Positions 35,229 through 41,776 of a stretch of 41,776 bases of DNA are shown here, one piece after another. Where the stretch lies: NCBI GenBank assembly GCA_003166875.1, contig PMUN01000329.1, forward strand, positions 3,567-45,342, read 5' to 3'. Position 1 is the first letter of the stretch. Each line of letters begins with the position of its first letter. A program made the translations under genes and the position numbers. Under the pieces are notes generated by a model, which saw only the letters and a list, made by a program, of their open reading frames with translations, did no database searches and had not been told where the DNA came from. The stretch comes from Bryobacterales bacterium (GTDB taxonomy: Bacteria > Acidobacteriota > Terriglobia > Bryobacterales > Bryobacteraceae).

Positions 35229-36800
35229 TTGCCCGCCCAAATGCCTTTAGCCGAAGCCGATCTGAGCGAAACCTTAGGAAACGTTCTAGGCATCGTGACC
35301 AGACAACGGTGGTGGATCATACTGCCTGCCGCAGTAACGACCCTTGGCACCCTTATTGTCCTTTCGCTGATACCCAATCATTACAGCTCGGAGGCGACCC
35401 TTGTGGTCGTCCAACAGCAGGTCCCTCAGCGTTACGTCCTTCCCACGAGCACTATGGAATTAACGGAAGCTCTCCAGGCTATTAGACAAGAAGTTTTGTC
35501 GCGCACTCAATTGCTTCAGATCATCGACGAATTCGGTCTTTTCGCGGCGGAGCGAAAGCGCGTTTCGCCAGAAGCGCTGCTCGAAAAGATGCGGCACGAC
35601 GTTAAGATCGAGCCGGTCGAAAGTCAATCGTCGCAAAGGGGTGTTAATTCATTCAAGATCTCGTTCGTGGCAGATACCCCCCACCTTGCTCAGGAGGTTG
35701 CTAGCAAATTGACCTCCCTCTTCATTGCACAGAACCAGGAGGCACGGGAACATCAGGCGGCGACCACGACGAACTTCTTGGGAGAGAAATTAGAAGCTGC
35801 GAAGAACAAACTCGCGGAGGCAGAAGAACAGGTACGACGTTTCAAAATGCAGCATCTTGGCGAGTTGCCGGAGCAGGAGGCAGGAAACTTGGCGATTTTA
35901 TCCGGTCTGCAAACACAACTTCAGAACACCGTGGCTGGCCTCAATCGAGCAGGCGAGCAGCGGGAAGCCCTAGAATCGCTAACTGGATACCGAGCTCTCA
36001 CGATAGAGAGCGATCTAAGCCGCCTCCAGTCCGAGAAAGCGGAATTGTTAGAGCGCTACACGCCCCAGTATCCCGCTGTTAAGAAGATCAGCGAAAAAAT
36101 CGCGCGGAAGGAAGCCGTTCTTAAAAGTTTGCAAGGGGATCAGCTGCCTCAAGGGACCAAAAAGCCCAAAGGTGATGGTCCACAACTTTCCTCGATGGCA
36201 GTCGGAGAGGACCCTTCGCTCGGGCAGCTGCGGAGTCAATTCGAAGCCAACCGTTTAGAGGTTGAGAACTTATCCAAAGATGAGCGGCGGCTGAATGACG
36301 TCATCAGACAATATCAGAACCGCCTGAATGCTACACCAGTGAGAGAACAGGAGATCGCAGGAATCCTCCGCAATTACGACATTTTGAAACTAGACTATGC
36401 AGACTTGCTGAATAAAGAGATGCAGTCGCAATTGGCGGGAGATTTGGAAAAACGGCAAGAGGGCCAGCAGTTTCGTCTCGTCGATCCTCCCAGCTTGCCA
36501 ACTGTGCCTTCCAGCCCTAATCGCATCAAGATTAGCCTCAGTGGCGTGGGGGCAGGGATCGGTTTAGGATTGGCACTCGCATTCCTGATGAATATTAGGG
36601 ATCGGTCTTTCCATTCCGAGGAGGACCTGCGCAAGCGCTTTGCATTCCCGTTGGTGGTAGGTGTGCCGTTATTACTCACCTGCTCTGACGAACAGTCACG
36701 CTCCTGGAAGAGAGCGTTAGAATGGACGGCCGGATCCGCGCTCGCCCTAGCAGTGCTCGTTGTTGAGTTCTACGAGTTCTACCTCTATACCCATGGCTAG
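35229..36800 (+). CDS. Wzz/GumC-type polysaccharide chain-length co-polymerase
   Basis: A 523-residue inner-membrane protein without a kinase domain. The first membrane helix is near 28-49 (WWIILPAAVTTLGTLIVLSLI), followed by the Wzz-type SSEATLVVVQQQVPQRYV. Residues about 170-410 are periplasmic and largely coiled coil (NFLGEKLEAAKNKLAEAEEQ, DLSRLQSEKAELLERYTPQ). The second helix near 433-456 follows PPSLPTVPSSPNR, the conserved proline-rich entry, and an extra hydrophobic stretch near 497-515 is unusual. The TTG at 35229 is chosen because AGGAGG (35215-35220) stands eight bases upstream; the next in-frame ATG at 35241 is less well placed. It controls polymer length with the separate tyrosine kinase at 37060. 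Confidence 0.88.
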   Translation: MPAQMPLAEADLSETLGNVLGIVTRQRWWIILPAAVTTLGTLIVLSLIPNHYSSEATLVVVQQQVPQRYVLPTSTMELTEALQAIRQEVLSRTQLLQIIDEFGLFAAERKRVSPEALLEKMRHDVKIEPVESQSSQRGVNSFKISFVADTPHLAQEVASKLTSLFIAQNQEAREHQAATTTNFLGEKLEAAKNKLAEAEEQVRRFKMQHLGELPEQEAGNLAILSGLQTQLQNTVAGLNRAGEQREALESLTGYRALTIESDLSRLQSEKAELLERYTPQYPAVKKISEKIARKEAVLKSLQGDQLPQGTKKPKGDGPQLSSMAVGEDPSLGQLRSQFEANRLEVENLSKDERRLNDVIRQYQNRLNATPVREQEIAGILRNYDILKLDYADLLNKEMQSQLAGDLEKRQEGQQFRLVDPPSLPTVPSSPNRIKISLSGVGAGIGLGLALAFLMNIRDRSFHSEEDLRKRFAFPLVVGVPLLLTCSDEQSRSWKRALEWTAGSALALAVLVVEFYEFYLYTHG

Positions 36801-37059
36801 CGCGAAGGATCGCGTGAGTGTTGAAACGAATCGAACGGCGGTAACAACGTGTACATTGGGACTTCTGTTTCAACGAATAGCCAATTACCGTCAACTTCGA
36901 AATATCGATCGAATCGTCAAGCCCCGAAAATACAACAAACGCCGATTCGATGATGCCCGGTTCAACTCCTCGGCAGGTACATACCCGCTCTGTGTGAGGC
37001 GTGCGCTTCCGTCTCGTGCGATGATAAAGAGCTTGGAGTGATATCGAACAGTCAACATT
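36801..37059. other. Intergenic region between chain-length protein and kinase
   Basis: A perfect hairpin CGCGA-AGGA-TCGCG (36801-36814) starts at the base after the stop codon. Nothing else convincing is seen: no U-run, no clear promoter, and the short open frame across the region lacks protein character. Confidence 0.4.
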
Positions 37060-37935
37060 ATGTCTCCTTTATTTGAACGTTTTAAGATACTTCCTGAGCC
37101 CACAGCCAATTCTCAGTCAGCTTTCGCTGGAACCCCCGTTGCGACGCCCTTTCCGCTGGGGCAGATACCTACGGTAGAGGTGCAAGTGCTCCCGGAAAGC
37201 CGCATTGCCATCCATACTGATCCACGTAGTGCCTGGGCGGATCGGTTCCGGTTCCTGCGAATGTGTCTGCGAGAACTTTGGAATACTGGAAAGCTAAAGA
37301 CTCTTCTGATCACGAGCCCGTTGCCGCAGGACGGAAAATCCACAATCGCGCTGAACCTTGCAACGGCGCTGGCGGAAGGAGGAAAGCGCACAGTTGCCTT
37401 GATTGAGGCCGACCTTCACCATCCCACTCTCGGGGAAACCCTCGGCCTTAAGAGTCGACTGGGATTGGCGGACTGCCTTGAGAGTGGTATCAACCCTATC
37501 TCGGTTTTGCGGCGGATCGAGCCGCTAGGCTGGTACTTGATGTCCGCCGGAGAACCCCGCAGTAATCCTACGGAATTATTGCAGACCGAAGCGTTGGCTA
37601 GCGTTATCCAAGAGCTGTCGGCTCATTTCGACTGGGTTCTGATCGACGCTCCGCCCGTGGCACCTCTGACTGATGCGTTATTGTTGGCGCGTCAAGCAAA
37701 CGCCACCTTGTTGGTGGCGAGGGAGGGGCGGACGCCGCGCGAAACTCTCGAAAGGGCCATCGCGCTTCTCGGACGGCAGCGCCTGCTTGGAATTGTCCTC
37801 AACGGCGTAGAAGGGCTTGATCGACTGTATACCGGATATTACGGTTATAACGAATATTCTAGGGGCAATGGCGTGAAGACTATCCCACGTTTGAATCCCC
37901 CGCAGGGATCCATGTCACGGCGGTCAGCAATCTAA
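37060..37935 (+). CDS. CpsD/CapB-type BY-kinase (tyrosine kinase) of EPS assembly
   Basis: A 291-residue cytoplasmic ATPase of the bacterial tyrosine kinase family. The Walker A motif is SPLPQDGKST (86-95), Walker A' is ALIEADLHHP (113-122, with Glu where most have Asp in VDAD.R.P) and Walker B is WVLIDAPP (192-199). The C-terminus carries a tyrosine cluster, YTGYYGYNEYSRG, with Tyr at 257, 260, 261, 263 and 266, the usual autophosphorylation sites. The first 45 residues are a Pro-rich, probably flexible tail. It should cycle between phosphorylated and free forms while contacting the Wzz/GumC protein encoded just upstream, as in split Gram-positive-type systems. The ribosome site is weak. Confidence 0.88.
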   Translation: MSPLFERFKILPEPTANSQSAFAGTPVATPFPLGQIPTVEVQVLPESRIAIHTDPRSAWADRFRFLRMCLRELWNTGKLKTLLITSPLPQDGKSTIALNLATALAEGGKRTVALIEADLHHPTLGETLGLKSRLGLADCLESGINPISVLRRIEPLGWYLMSAGEPRSNPTELLQTEALASVIQELSAHFDWVLIDAPPVAPLTDALLLARQANATLLVAREGRTPRETLERAIALLGRQRLLGIVLNGVEGLDRLYTGYYGYNEYSRGNGVKTIPRLNPPQGSMSRRSAI

Positions 37936-38064
37936 AGCAAGATCCCGCCGTTCAATCGATTTGCCAAAACAGGGGGCCAAGCCTTCAGGGGCGTTCGTAT
38001 AGTGGCCTTCCGGAACTGCTTTTTCAATATCGCTCGTCTCTCTAGCGCAGCAATTTAGCTAAGG

Positions 38065-38085
38065 TCCGGCTGTTCTTGGGCCGGA
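38065..38085. repeat. Hairpin upstream of the response regulator
   Basis: TCCGGC (38065-38070) and GCCGGA (38080-38085) form a perfect 6-bp stem with a nine-base loop, 29 bases before the response-regulator ATG. No U-run follows. It could be a leader hairpin or an operator; the rest of the 179-base gap shows no clear promoter. Confidence 0.35.
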
Positions 38086-38114
38086 TGGAAAATCGCTGAC
38101 TTGAACAAAATCCC

Positions 38115-38834
38115 ATGAGTAACGAACTCAATCCTATTCGAATTGTGATTGCTGATGAGCATCCGATTCGTCGCCAAGACTTGCGACGGGCGCTGGAATC
38201 CGAGGCCTGTCTCCACGTAATTGGCGAAGCCTCCGACGCTGACGGCGCGGTTCGGGTGGCCCGCCAAGTCAGACCCGACATCCTCCTGATCGACTTTGAT
38301 TTGTCCCAACGGTTTGAACTCACAGCCGTGAACAGTTCCACGGGCCATCCGTCGCCCGTGCGCACAGTTGTAATGGTCACCGCGATCGAGAAGACTCACC
38401 TTGTTCAAGCGTTTCGGTTCGGAGCCCATGGCGTAGTGCTGAAAACCTCAACTCCGCGGGTTTTATTCAATAGCCTTCGGAGCGTAATGGCCGGCCAGTA
38501 CTGGCTGGAAAGTGAGAGCGTCGCCGTTTTGGTGGAGGCGCTCCGTGAGTCCCTGTTTCAAAGCAACGGCACAAAGTCACCCAAAGACTATGGACTCACT
38601 CGACGCGAAGTGGAGATTATGACGAAGATCGCCAACGGCAGTTCGAACAGAGAGGTCGGCGTAGAGTTTTCCATCAGCGAGCGCACAGTGAAGCACCACC
38701 TTACCAATATCTTCGGCAAAGTCGGAGTTTCCAGTCGATTGCAATTGGCACTCTTTGCAGTTAATCACCACCTCATGAGAAGTCCAGCGCCATCCTTCTC
38801 CTTGCAGGCTCTGCAATCAGACGACGACGCATAG
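38115..38834 (+). CDS. LuxR/NarL-type response regulator
   Basis: A 239-residue two-component regulator. The receiver covers residues about 8-125: RIVIADEHPIRRQDLRRALE supplies the acidic pair, Asp60 in DILLIDFDLS is the expected phosphorylation site, VTAI and the Lys in GVVLKTSTPR complete the active site. Residues about 168-232 form the LuxR helix-turn-helix (LTRREVEIMTKIANGSSNREVGVEFSISERTVKHHLTNIFGKVGV, of which SNREVG and TVKHHL are the hallmark parts). No sensor kinase is encoded nearby, so its partner is elsewhere. It is not a sigma54 activator and so cannot by itself drive the -24/-12 promoter at 2752. Control of the exosortase or EPS genes is inferred from position only. Confidence 0.88.
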   Translation: MSNELNPIRIVIADEHPIRRQDLRRALESEACLHVIGEASDADGAVRVARQVRPDILLIDFDLSQRFELTAVNSSTGHPSPVRTVVMVTAIEKTHLVQAFRFGAHGVVLKTSTPRVLFNSLRSVMAGQYWLESESVAVLVEALRESLFQSNGTKSPKDYGLTRREVEIMTKIANGSSNREVGVEFSISERTVKHHLTNIFGKVGVSSRLQLALFAVNHHLMRSPAPSFSLQALQSDDDA

Positions 38835-38937
38835 ATCGGCGCATCCATTTTTGACCTGTCGCTGTTCTGCGTGCTTAGTTCATAGAAACTTAACTGCCGC
38901 GGCTAACGGATTCAAGCGTGAGTTCGGGCAGCTATTC

Positions 38938-39969
38938 ATGAAAACACTGCACTCCATATCGAGACGTCACACAGCGCACGACTCTTGCTTTGTACTCTTC
39001 TCGATTATCTCTCTAGTGCCTTTCTGGACCTCTCTAGGCGCGCTAATAAACCTCTCGTTCGATGATGACAAATACTCCTACGTCCTTCTCATACCGCTCA
39101 TGGCCGTGTGTCTCGTTTATCTGAAAAGGAAGAGAATCTTCACCAGTCTGTGTTATGGCTTTTCCCAAGGCGTGCCTCTCCTGGCGGCTGGAATACTGTT
39201 GTTTTGTCTTGCTCACACGCGGTTTGTGGTGCTCAGTGGAAATGACCACCTGTCTGTAGCCGTGCTGGGCATCGTTTTGGTGTGGATGGCTGGCTTCGTC
39301 CTTTGCTACGGCGCGAAATGCTTTCATGCGGCCCTCTTTCCCTGGTTGTTTCTGCTTCTGATGGTCCCTATTCCGACTGTCGCGATGGATAAGGCCGTTC
39401 TCGTCTTGCAAGAAGGGTCAGCGATATTGACCTACGCTCTATATAAACTACTGGGCGTGCCTGTTCTTTGGCAGCGCTTCAAGTTTTCGCTGCCTGGTGT
39501 GGAGATCGAGATCGTAAAGGAATGCAGTGGTATACGTTCTAGCTTGGCCCTGTTCATCACCAGTATCCTCGCAGGACACATGTTCCTTGAATCCAACTGG
39601 AGGAAAGGCTTTTTAACTTTCTTCACTGTTCCAGTTGTGATCTTCAAGAACGCTGTGCGTATTGTTACCATTTCGTGCCTTGGAGTTTACGTTAACCCTG
39701 GTTTTCTTCATGGAAGACTACATCGGTACGGAGGCCTACCTTTCTCCCTCATATCGCTAGCGATCCTCGCGTTTTTACTGTCGGCGCTGCAAAGAAGAAA
39801 GGCCGATCCTAACGAACGTTCTTCCGGGGCGAATTCCGCGACCAGCAAGGGAGAGAGCGATCCGAGTCCCCTCGGCGCGCATACCGAGGCGGCTATAAGA
39901 GTCACGCGATTGCTTTCGAGAGACGATCCCCGCGGTTTTGACACGAAGGGATTGTCAAACAGTTTTTGA
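38938..39969 (+). CDS. Exosortase (EpsH/Xrt family transpeptidase)
   Basis: A 343-residue inner-membrane protein with about eight hydrophobic segments. The catalytic triad of exosortases is present: Cys196 in VKECSGIRSS, Arg241 in FKNAVRIVTIS and His262 in GRLHRYGG. Exosortases cut PEP-CTERM tails and probably transfer the protein to a cell-surface acceptor; the PEP-CTERM-like protein at 251-1048 is a candidate substrate. A hydrophilic tail of about 55 residues after the last helix (near 288) is longer than the minimal family and is not an EpsI domain. The ATG at 38938 is chosen; the frame is open from a TTG at 38851 but those extra residues look non-coding. Which Xrt subclass it belongs to cannot be decided by eye. 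Confidence 0.88.
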   Translation: MKTLHSISRRHTAHDSCFVLFSIISLVPFWTSLGALINLSFDDDKYSYVLLIPLMAVCLVYLKRKRIFTSLCYGFSQGVPLLAAGILLFCLAHTRFVVLSGNDHLSVAVLGIVLVWMAGFVLCYGAKCFHAALFPWLFLLLMVPIPTVAMDKAVLVLQEGSAILTYALYKLLGVPVLWQRFKFSLPGVEIEIVKECSGIRSSLALFITSILAGHMFLESNWRKGFLTFFTVPVVIFKNAVRIVTISCLGVYVNPGFLHGRLHRYGGLPFSLISLAILAFLLSALQRRKADPNERSSGANSATSKGESDPSPLGAHTEAAIRVTRLLSRDDPRGFDTKGLSNSF

Positions 39970-40029
39970 GCCTGATTCGCACATGCCGGCTTGGCGCGCG
40001 GATCGGCCGGCCGCTAATGAGCCCGGATA

Positions 40030-40073
40030 TCCTGGCATCCTGGAGAGAGCCATGCTGGTCGTAGCTGCCAGGA
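40030..40073. repeat. Inverted repeat between convergent genes
   Basis: TCCTGGCA (40030-40037) and TGCCAGGA (40066-40073) are perfect 8-bp complements with a 28-base loop, in the 250-base gap between the rightward exosortase gene and the leftward dockerin gene. It may help end transcription from both sides. No U-run is present. The rest of the gap shows nothing I recognise; a short rightward frame at 39938-40192 is not called. Confidence 0.3.
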
Positions 40074-40219
40074 ATGCATTCAAGAATCACCCTTCGGACG
40101 AGATCTCGTCAGGCTTTGAAGTCCTCAACCGCAAGTCACTTGACTCCGTTTGGAGAGCGAACTGGCTGAGCCAAGCTACCAAACTCAGTTGACCACGGAG
40201 GTTGGTTGAGCTGTCGGCA

Positions 40220-40750
40220 CTAAGGGGTCGGGATAACCGCCTGCTGAGGTGGACTTGAATGGACACTTTCGTTGCCGCTTGCGTCCACCGCCGTCGCGAC
40301 ATAGAAATAGGTATGGCCAGCTTGAACGGAGCTGTCTGTGTAGCTGGTTGGGACTACCAAGGAGGTATTGAGTTTCGTGTAAGTTCCACCCGACGTGGCG
40401 CTACGGTAAATGTTGTAACCGGCGATGTTTGAGGTAGTGCTGGCCGTCCAACTCAACGCGACGCTGTGCGTGGAAACGACGCACGCGCCTCCCAATGCTG
40501 CGGCCACCACCGCGTTGACCACGTCGGTATTGCAGACATCAAGCGTGTCGATGTTAGCCGTGCAAGGGACCAAGCCCAAATACATGTTTATTGCCAGCTG
40601 CACGTCAAGAACATTAACAACACCGTCCGCATTCAGGTCACAGGCATTTGCCGGCCCTTGCGCGAAACCGGAAGAAGAAGAGAACAAGAGAGCTGCAATC
40701 ACAAGCAATGTGCAGTGCGCTCGCCGCGAAGTTGCCAACTCAGACGTCAT
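40220..40750 (-). CDS. Secreted dockerin plus fibronectin type III protein
   Basis: A 176-residue exported protein. The signal peptide runs to about residue 31 (LLVIAALLFSSSSGFAQ). A dockerin-like module follows at 37-90: the first calcium loop DLNADGVVNVLDV has the D-x-N-x-D-G-x-x-N-x-x-D pattern, while the second (NIDTLDVCNTDVVNAVVAAA) is degenerate and flanked by cysteines. Residues about 95-176 form an FN3 domain (VALSWTASTTSNIAGYNIYR, TSYTDSSVQAGHTYFYVATAVD, ESVHSS). Such dockerin-FN3 proteins are common in Solibacter-group bacteria. A cohesin protein lies at 1166-2494 on the same strand, so a binding pair is conceivable. It converges with the exosortase gene. No sorting signal is visible. 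Upstream, TATACT on the minus strand near 40806 is a possible -10 box with no good -35. Confidence 0.8.
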   Translation of the reverse strand: MTSELATSRRAHCTLLVIAALLFSSSSGFAQGPANACDLNADGVVNVLDVQLAINMYLGLVPCTANIDTLDVCNTDVVNAVVAAALGGACVVSTHSVALSWTASTTSNIAGYNIYRSATSGGTYTKLNTSLVVPTSYTDSSVQAGHTYFYVATAVDASGNESVHSSPPQQAVIPTP

Positions 40751-41135
40751 ATGAAGATTGGTGCCTTTAGATTTAGATCGTCTCTCGGAGCTTTCAAAAA
40801 CTAAGTATAGTATTGATGTTGTCCGGGTACCATTATCGCCCCGCCCAATTTCCTGCCTGAAGAATCAACTAACTCTTCTGCGCGGAATAGCTTACTTCGC
40901 CATGGCTGCAGCCCTTAGGAAGGGTATTGACTGCTGGGTGACCTGCAGAGGGCTGGCTGGCCCGAAAACATAGCTTCGCAGAGTTCTTCAAATAACTGTT
41001 CTATTATCTTTAACTTGCACCAGCGGAAGCGCCTCGGGAAGCAGTTGCTCCACCCTCAAGATTCATGATTTCCCTACGAAAGCATGTAGACGCAGCCAAC
41101 CGAACATTGTTTCGGCTGTTCTTTGAGACGCCGAT
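40751..41135. other. Divergent intergenic region
   Basis: These 385 bases separate the leftward dockerin gene from the rightward LamG-like gene. Possible -10 boxes are TATACT for the left gene (minus strand, near 40806) and TATTAT (41002-41007) for the right gene, each without a convincing -35. No -24/-12 element was found on either strand. The open frames inside show no protein character. Confidence 0.4.
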
Positions 41136-41776
41136 ATGAGCCAAGTTGCAAAGGGGTCCCGGCCTCGAGTTGTGACCTTTGTTAAAACGCAAGTATACGC
41201 CCGCGCTCGCCGATTCGCACCCGACAGGATCCTCGGAAGCCTTTGTGTTTGCATCCTATTTGGCATGTTGGTGGCTGGACTTTGGCCATTCCACCGACCG
41301 CGCAATGACGTGACTTGGCTCCGAAACACCGACGGCGTGAAGATTGGAGATTACGGGACTCTACTTAGCTCGAGCACATTCGATCGGTACGATTCGGAGG
41401 GCCAAGCACCCTGCAGCCTGGAAATCTGGTTACAGCCCTATGAGACCAACGTAACGGGCACCCTCCTCGCTCTTCATTATCCTGCACAAAATATCCAAAC
41501 GTTCTCCTTACGGCAGGATGGACCTGACCTTGAGCTCAACGTGGAACGTCGCGATGCACAACATCGGACCATAAGCTCGCGGACCTTTGTTAACAACGTT
41601 TTCCGCAAAGGGGAACCGGCCTTTCTTACTATCGCTTCAGGAGAACAGGGGACCATCGTTTATCGTAACGGCGTCTCGATTAAGACCTCTCCCTGGTTCC
41701 GTATGTCGAGCGTGGATCTGACTGGTCAGCTCGTTGTAGGCACTTCCCCTTTCGAAAACGACAGTTGGTCCGGTCA
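41136..41776 (+). CDS. Membrane-anchored LamG/concanavalin-like protein, 3' end beyond the window
   Basis: The frame from the ATG at 41136 stays open to the window end (213 codons); an in-frame TGA at 41124 fixes this as the first possible start. A basic N-terminus is followed by a membrane helix near residues 32-52 (LGSLCVCILFGMLVAGLWPF). The outside part begins PFHRPRNDVTWLRNTDGVKIGDYG and continues with CSLEIWLQPYETNVTGTLLAL, FLTIASGEQGTIVYRNGVS and GQLVVGTSPFENDSWSG, a LamG/concanavalin-A-like lectin pattern (shown here by the parts CSLEIWLQP, IVYRNG and LVVGTSPFENDSW). Proteins of this form in EPS loci often continue into a VanZ-like membrane domain, which would lie outside the window. 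Sugar binding at the cell surface is the likely role. Confidence 0.7.
   Translation, partial: MSQVAKGSRPRVVTFVKTQVYARARRFAPDRILGSLCVCILFGMLVAGLWPFHRPRNDVTWLRNTDGVKIGDYGTLLSSSTFDRYDSEGQAPCSLEIWLQPYETNVTGTLLALHYPAQNIQTFSLRQDGPDLELNVERRDAQHRTISSRTFVNNVFRKGEPAFLTIASGEQGTIVYRNGVSIKTSPWFRMSSVDLTGQLVVGTSPFENDSWSG

Noticed and set aside
36760-37041. Small frame between the chain-length and kinase genes
   Set aside because: Overlaps the end of the chain-length gene in another frame and shows no recognisable domain or ribosome site.
39938-40192. Small frame of 84 codons after the exosortase
   Set aside because: Overlaps the exosortase end, contains the inverted repeat, and has no recognisable features; cannot be supported as a gene.

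Overview
The window looks like a chromosomal segment of an acidobacterium of the Solibacter/Bryobacter type. The main taxonomic clue is the C-terminal half of the protein at 1166-2494, which carries the Solibacter-type C-terminal domain (TIGR03437 family, recognised by eye from its NAASW...PGEIITLIGSGIGP pattern). Supporting clues are a dockerin/FN3 protein, a PEP-CTERM-type protein with an exosortase, and a UpxY/NusG-like regulator in front of a long exopolysaccharide (EPS) locus. No database search was run, so family names rest on motifs I can see.

Layout. (1) 1-2494, minus strand: a short secreted PEP-CTERM-like protein with its own sigma70-type promoter, and a secreted cohesin plus TIGR03437 protein. 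(2) 2495-2860: a divergent control region with a good -24/-12 (sigma54) promoter match and an upstream perfect inverted repeat. (3) 2861-20468, plus strand and tightly packed: UpxY/NusG-like antiterminator, initiating sugar-phosphate transferase with a degenerate GGDEF-like N-terminus, Gfo/Idh dehydrogenase, hexapeptide acyltransferase, SDR epimerase, DegT aminotransferase, Wzx-type flippase, several GT2/GT4 glycosyltransferases, a second SDR epimerase, Wzy/ligase-type membrane protein, FemAB-like acyltransferase and a NodB-type deacetylase. (4) 20473-25517: a second, membrane-anchored NodB-type protein, a secreted beta-helix protein with its own promoter and a folded leader, and another GT4. 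(5) 25862-33343: a 2493-residue secreted modular protein (N,N-dimethylformamidase beta-like head, Ig-like, four DUF4082 and eight HYDIN/ASH-like units). (6) 33435-37935: acetyltransferase/aminotransferase pair, Wzz/GumC-type chain-length protein and a separate CpsD-type tyrosine kinase. (7) 38115-41776: LuxR-type response regulator, exosortase, a convergent dockerin/FN3 gene and the 5' part of a membrane-anchored LamG-like protein running off the window.

How the genes fit together: nucleotide-sugar enzymes make amino and epimerised sugars. The initiating transferase and about six glycosyltransferases build a lipid-linked repeat. Wzx flips it, Wzy polymerises it, and Wzz with the CpsD kinase set chain length. 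FemAB-like and deacetylase enzymes modify the product. The exosortase would process PEP-CTERM proteins such as the one at the left edge. Cohesin, dockerin, beta-helix and giant modular proteins are candidate secreted matrix partners. No outer-membrane polysaccharide export (Wza/OPX) gene is visible. I saw no tRNA, rRNA, CRISPR array, insertion sequence or strong intrinsic terminator.
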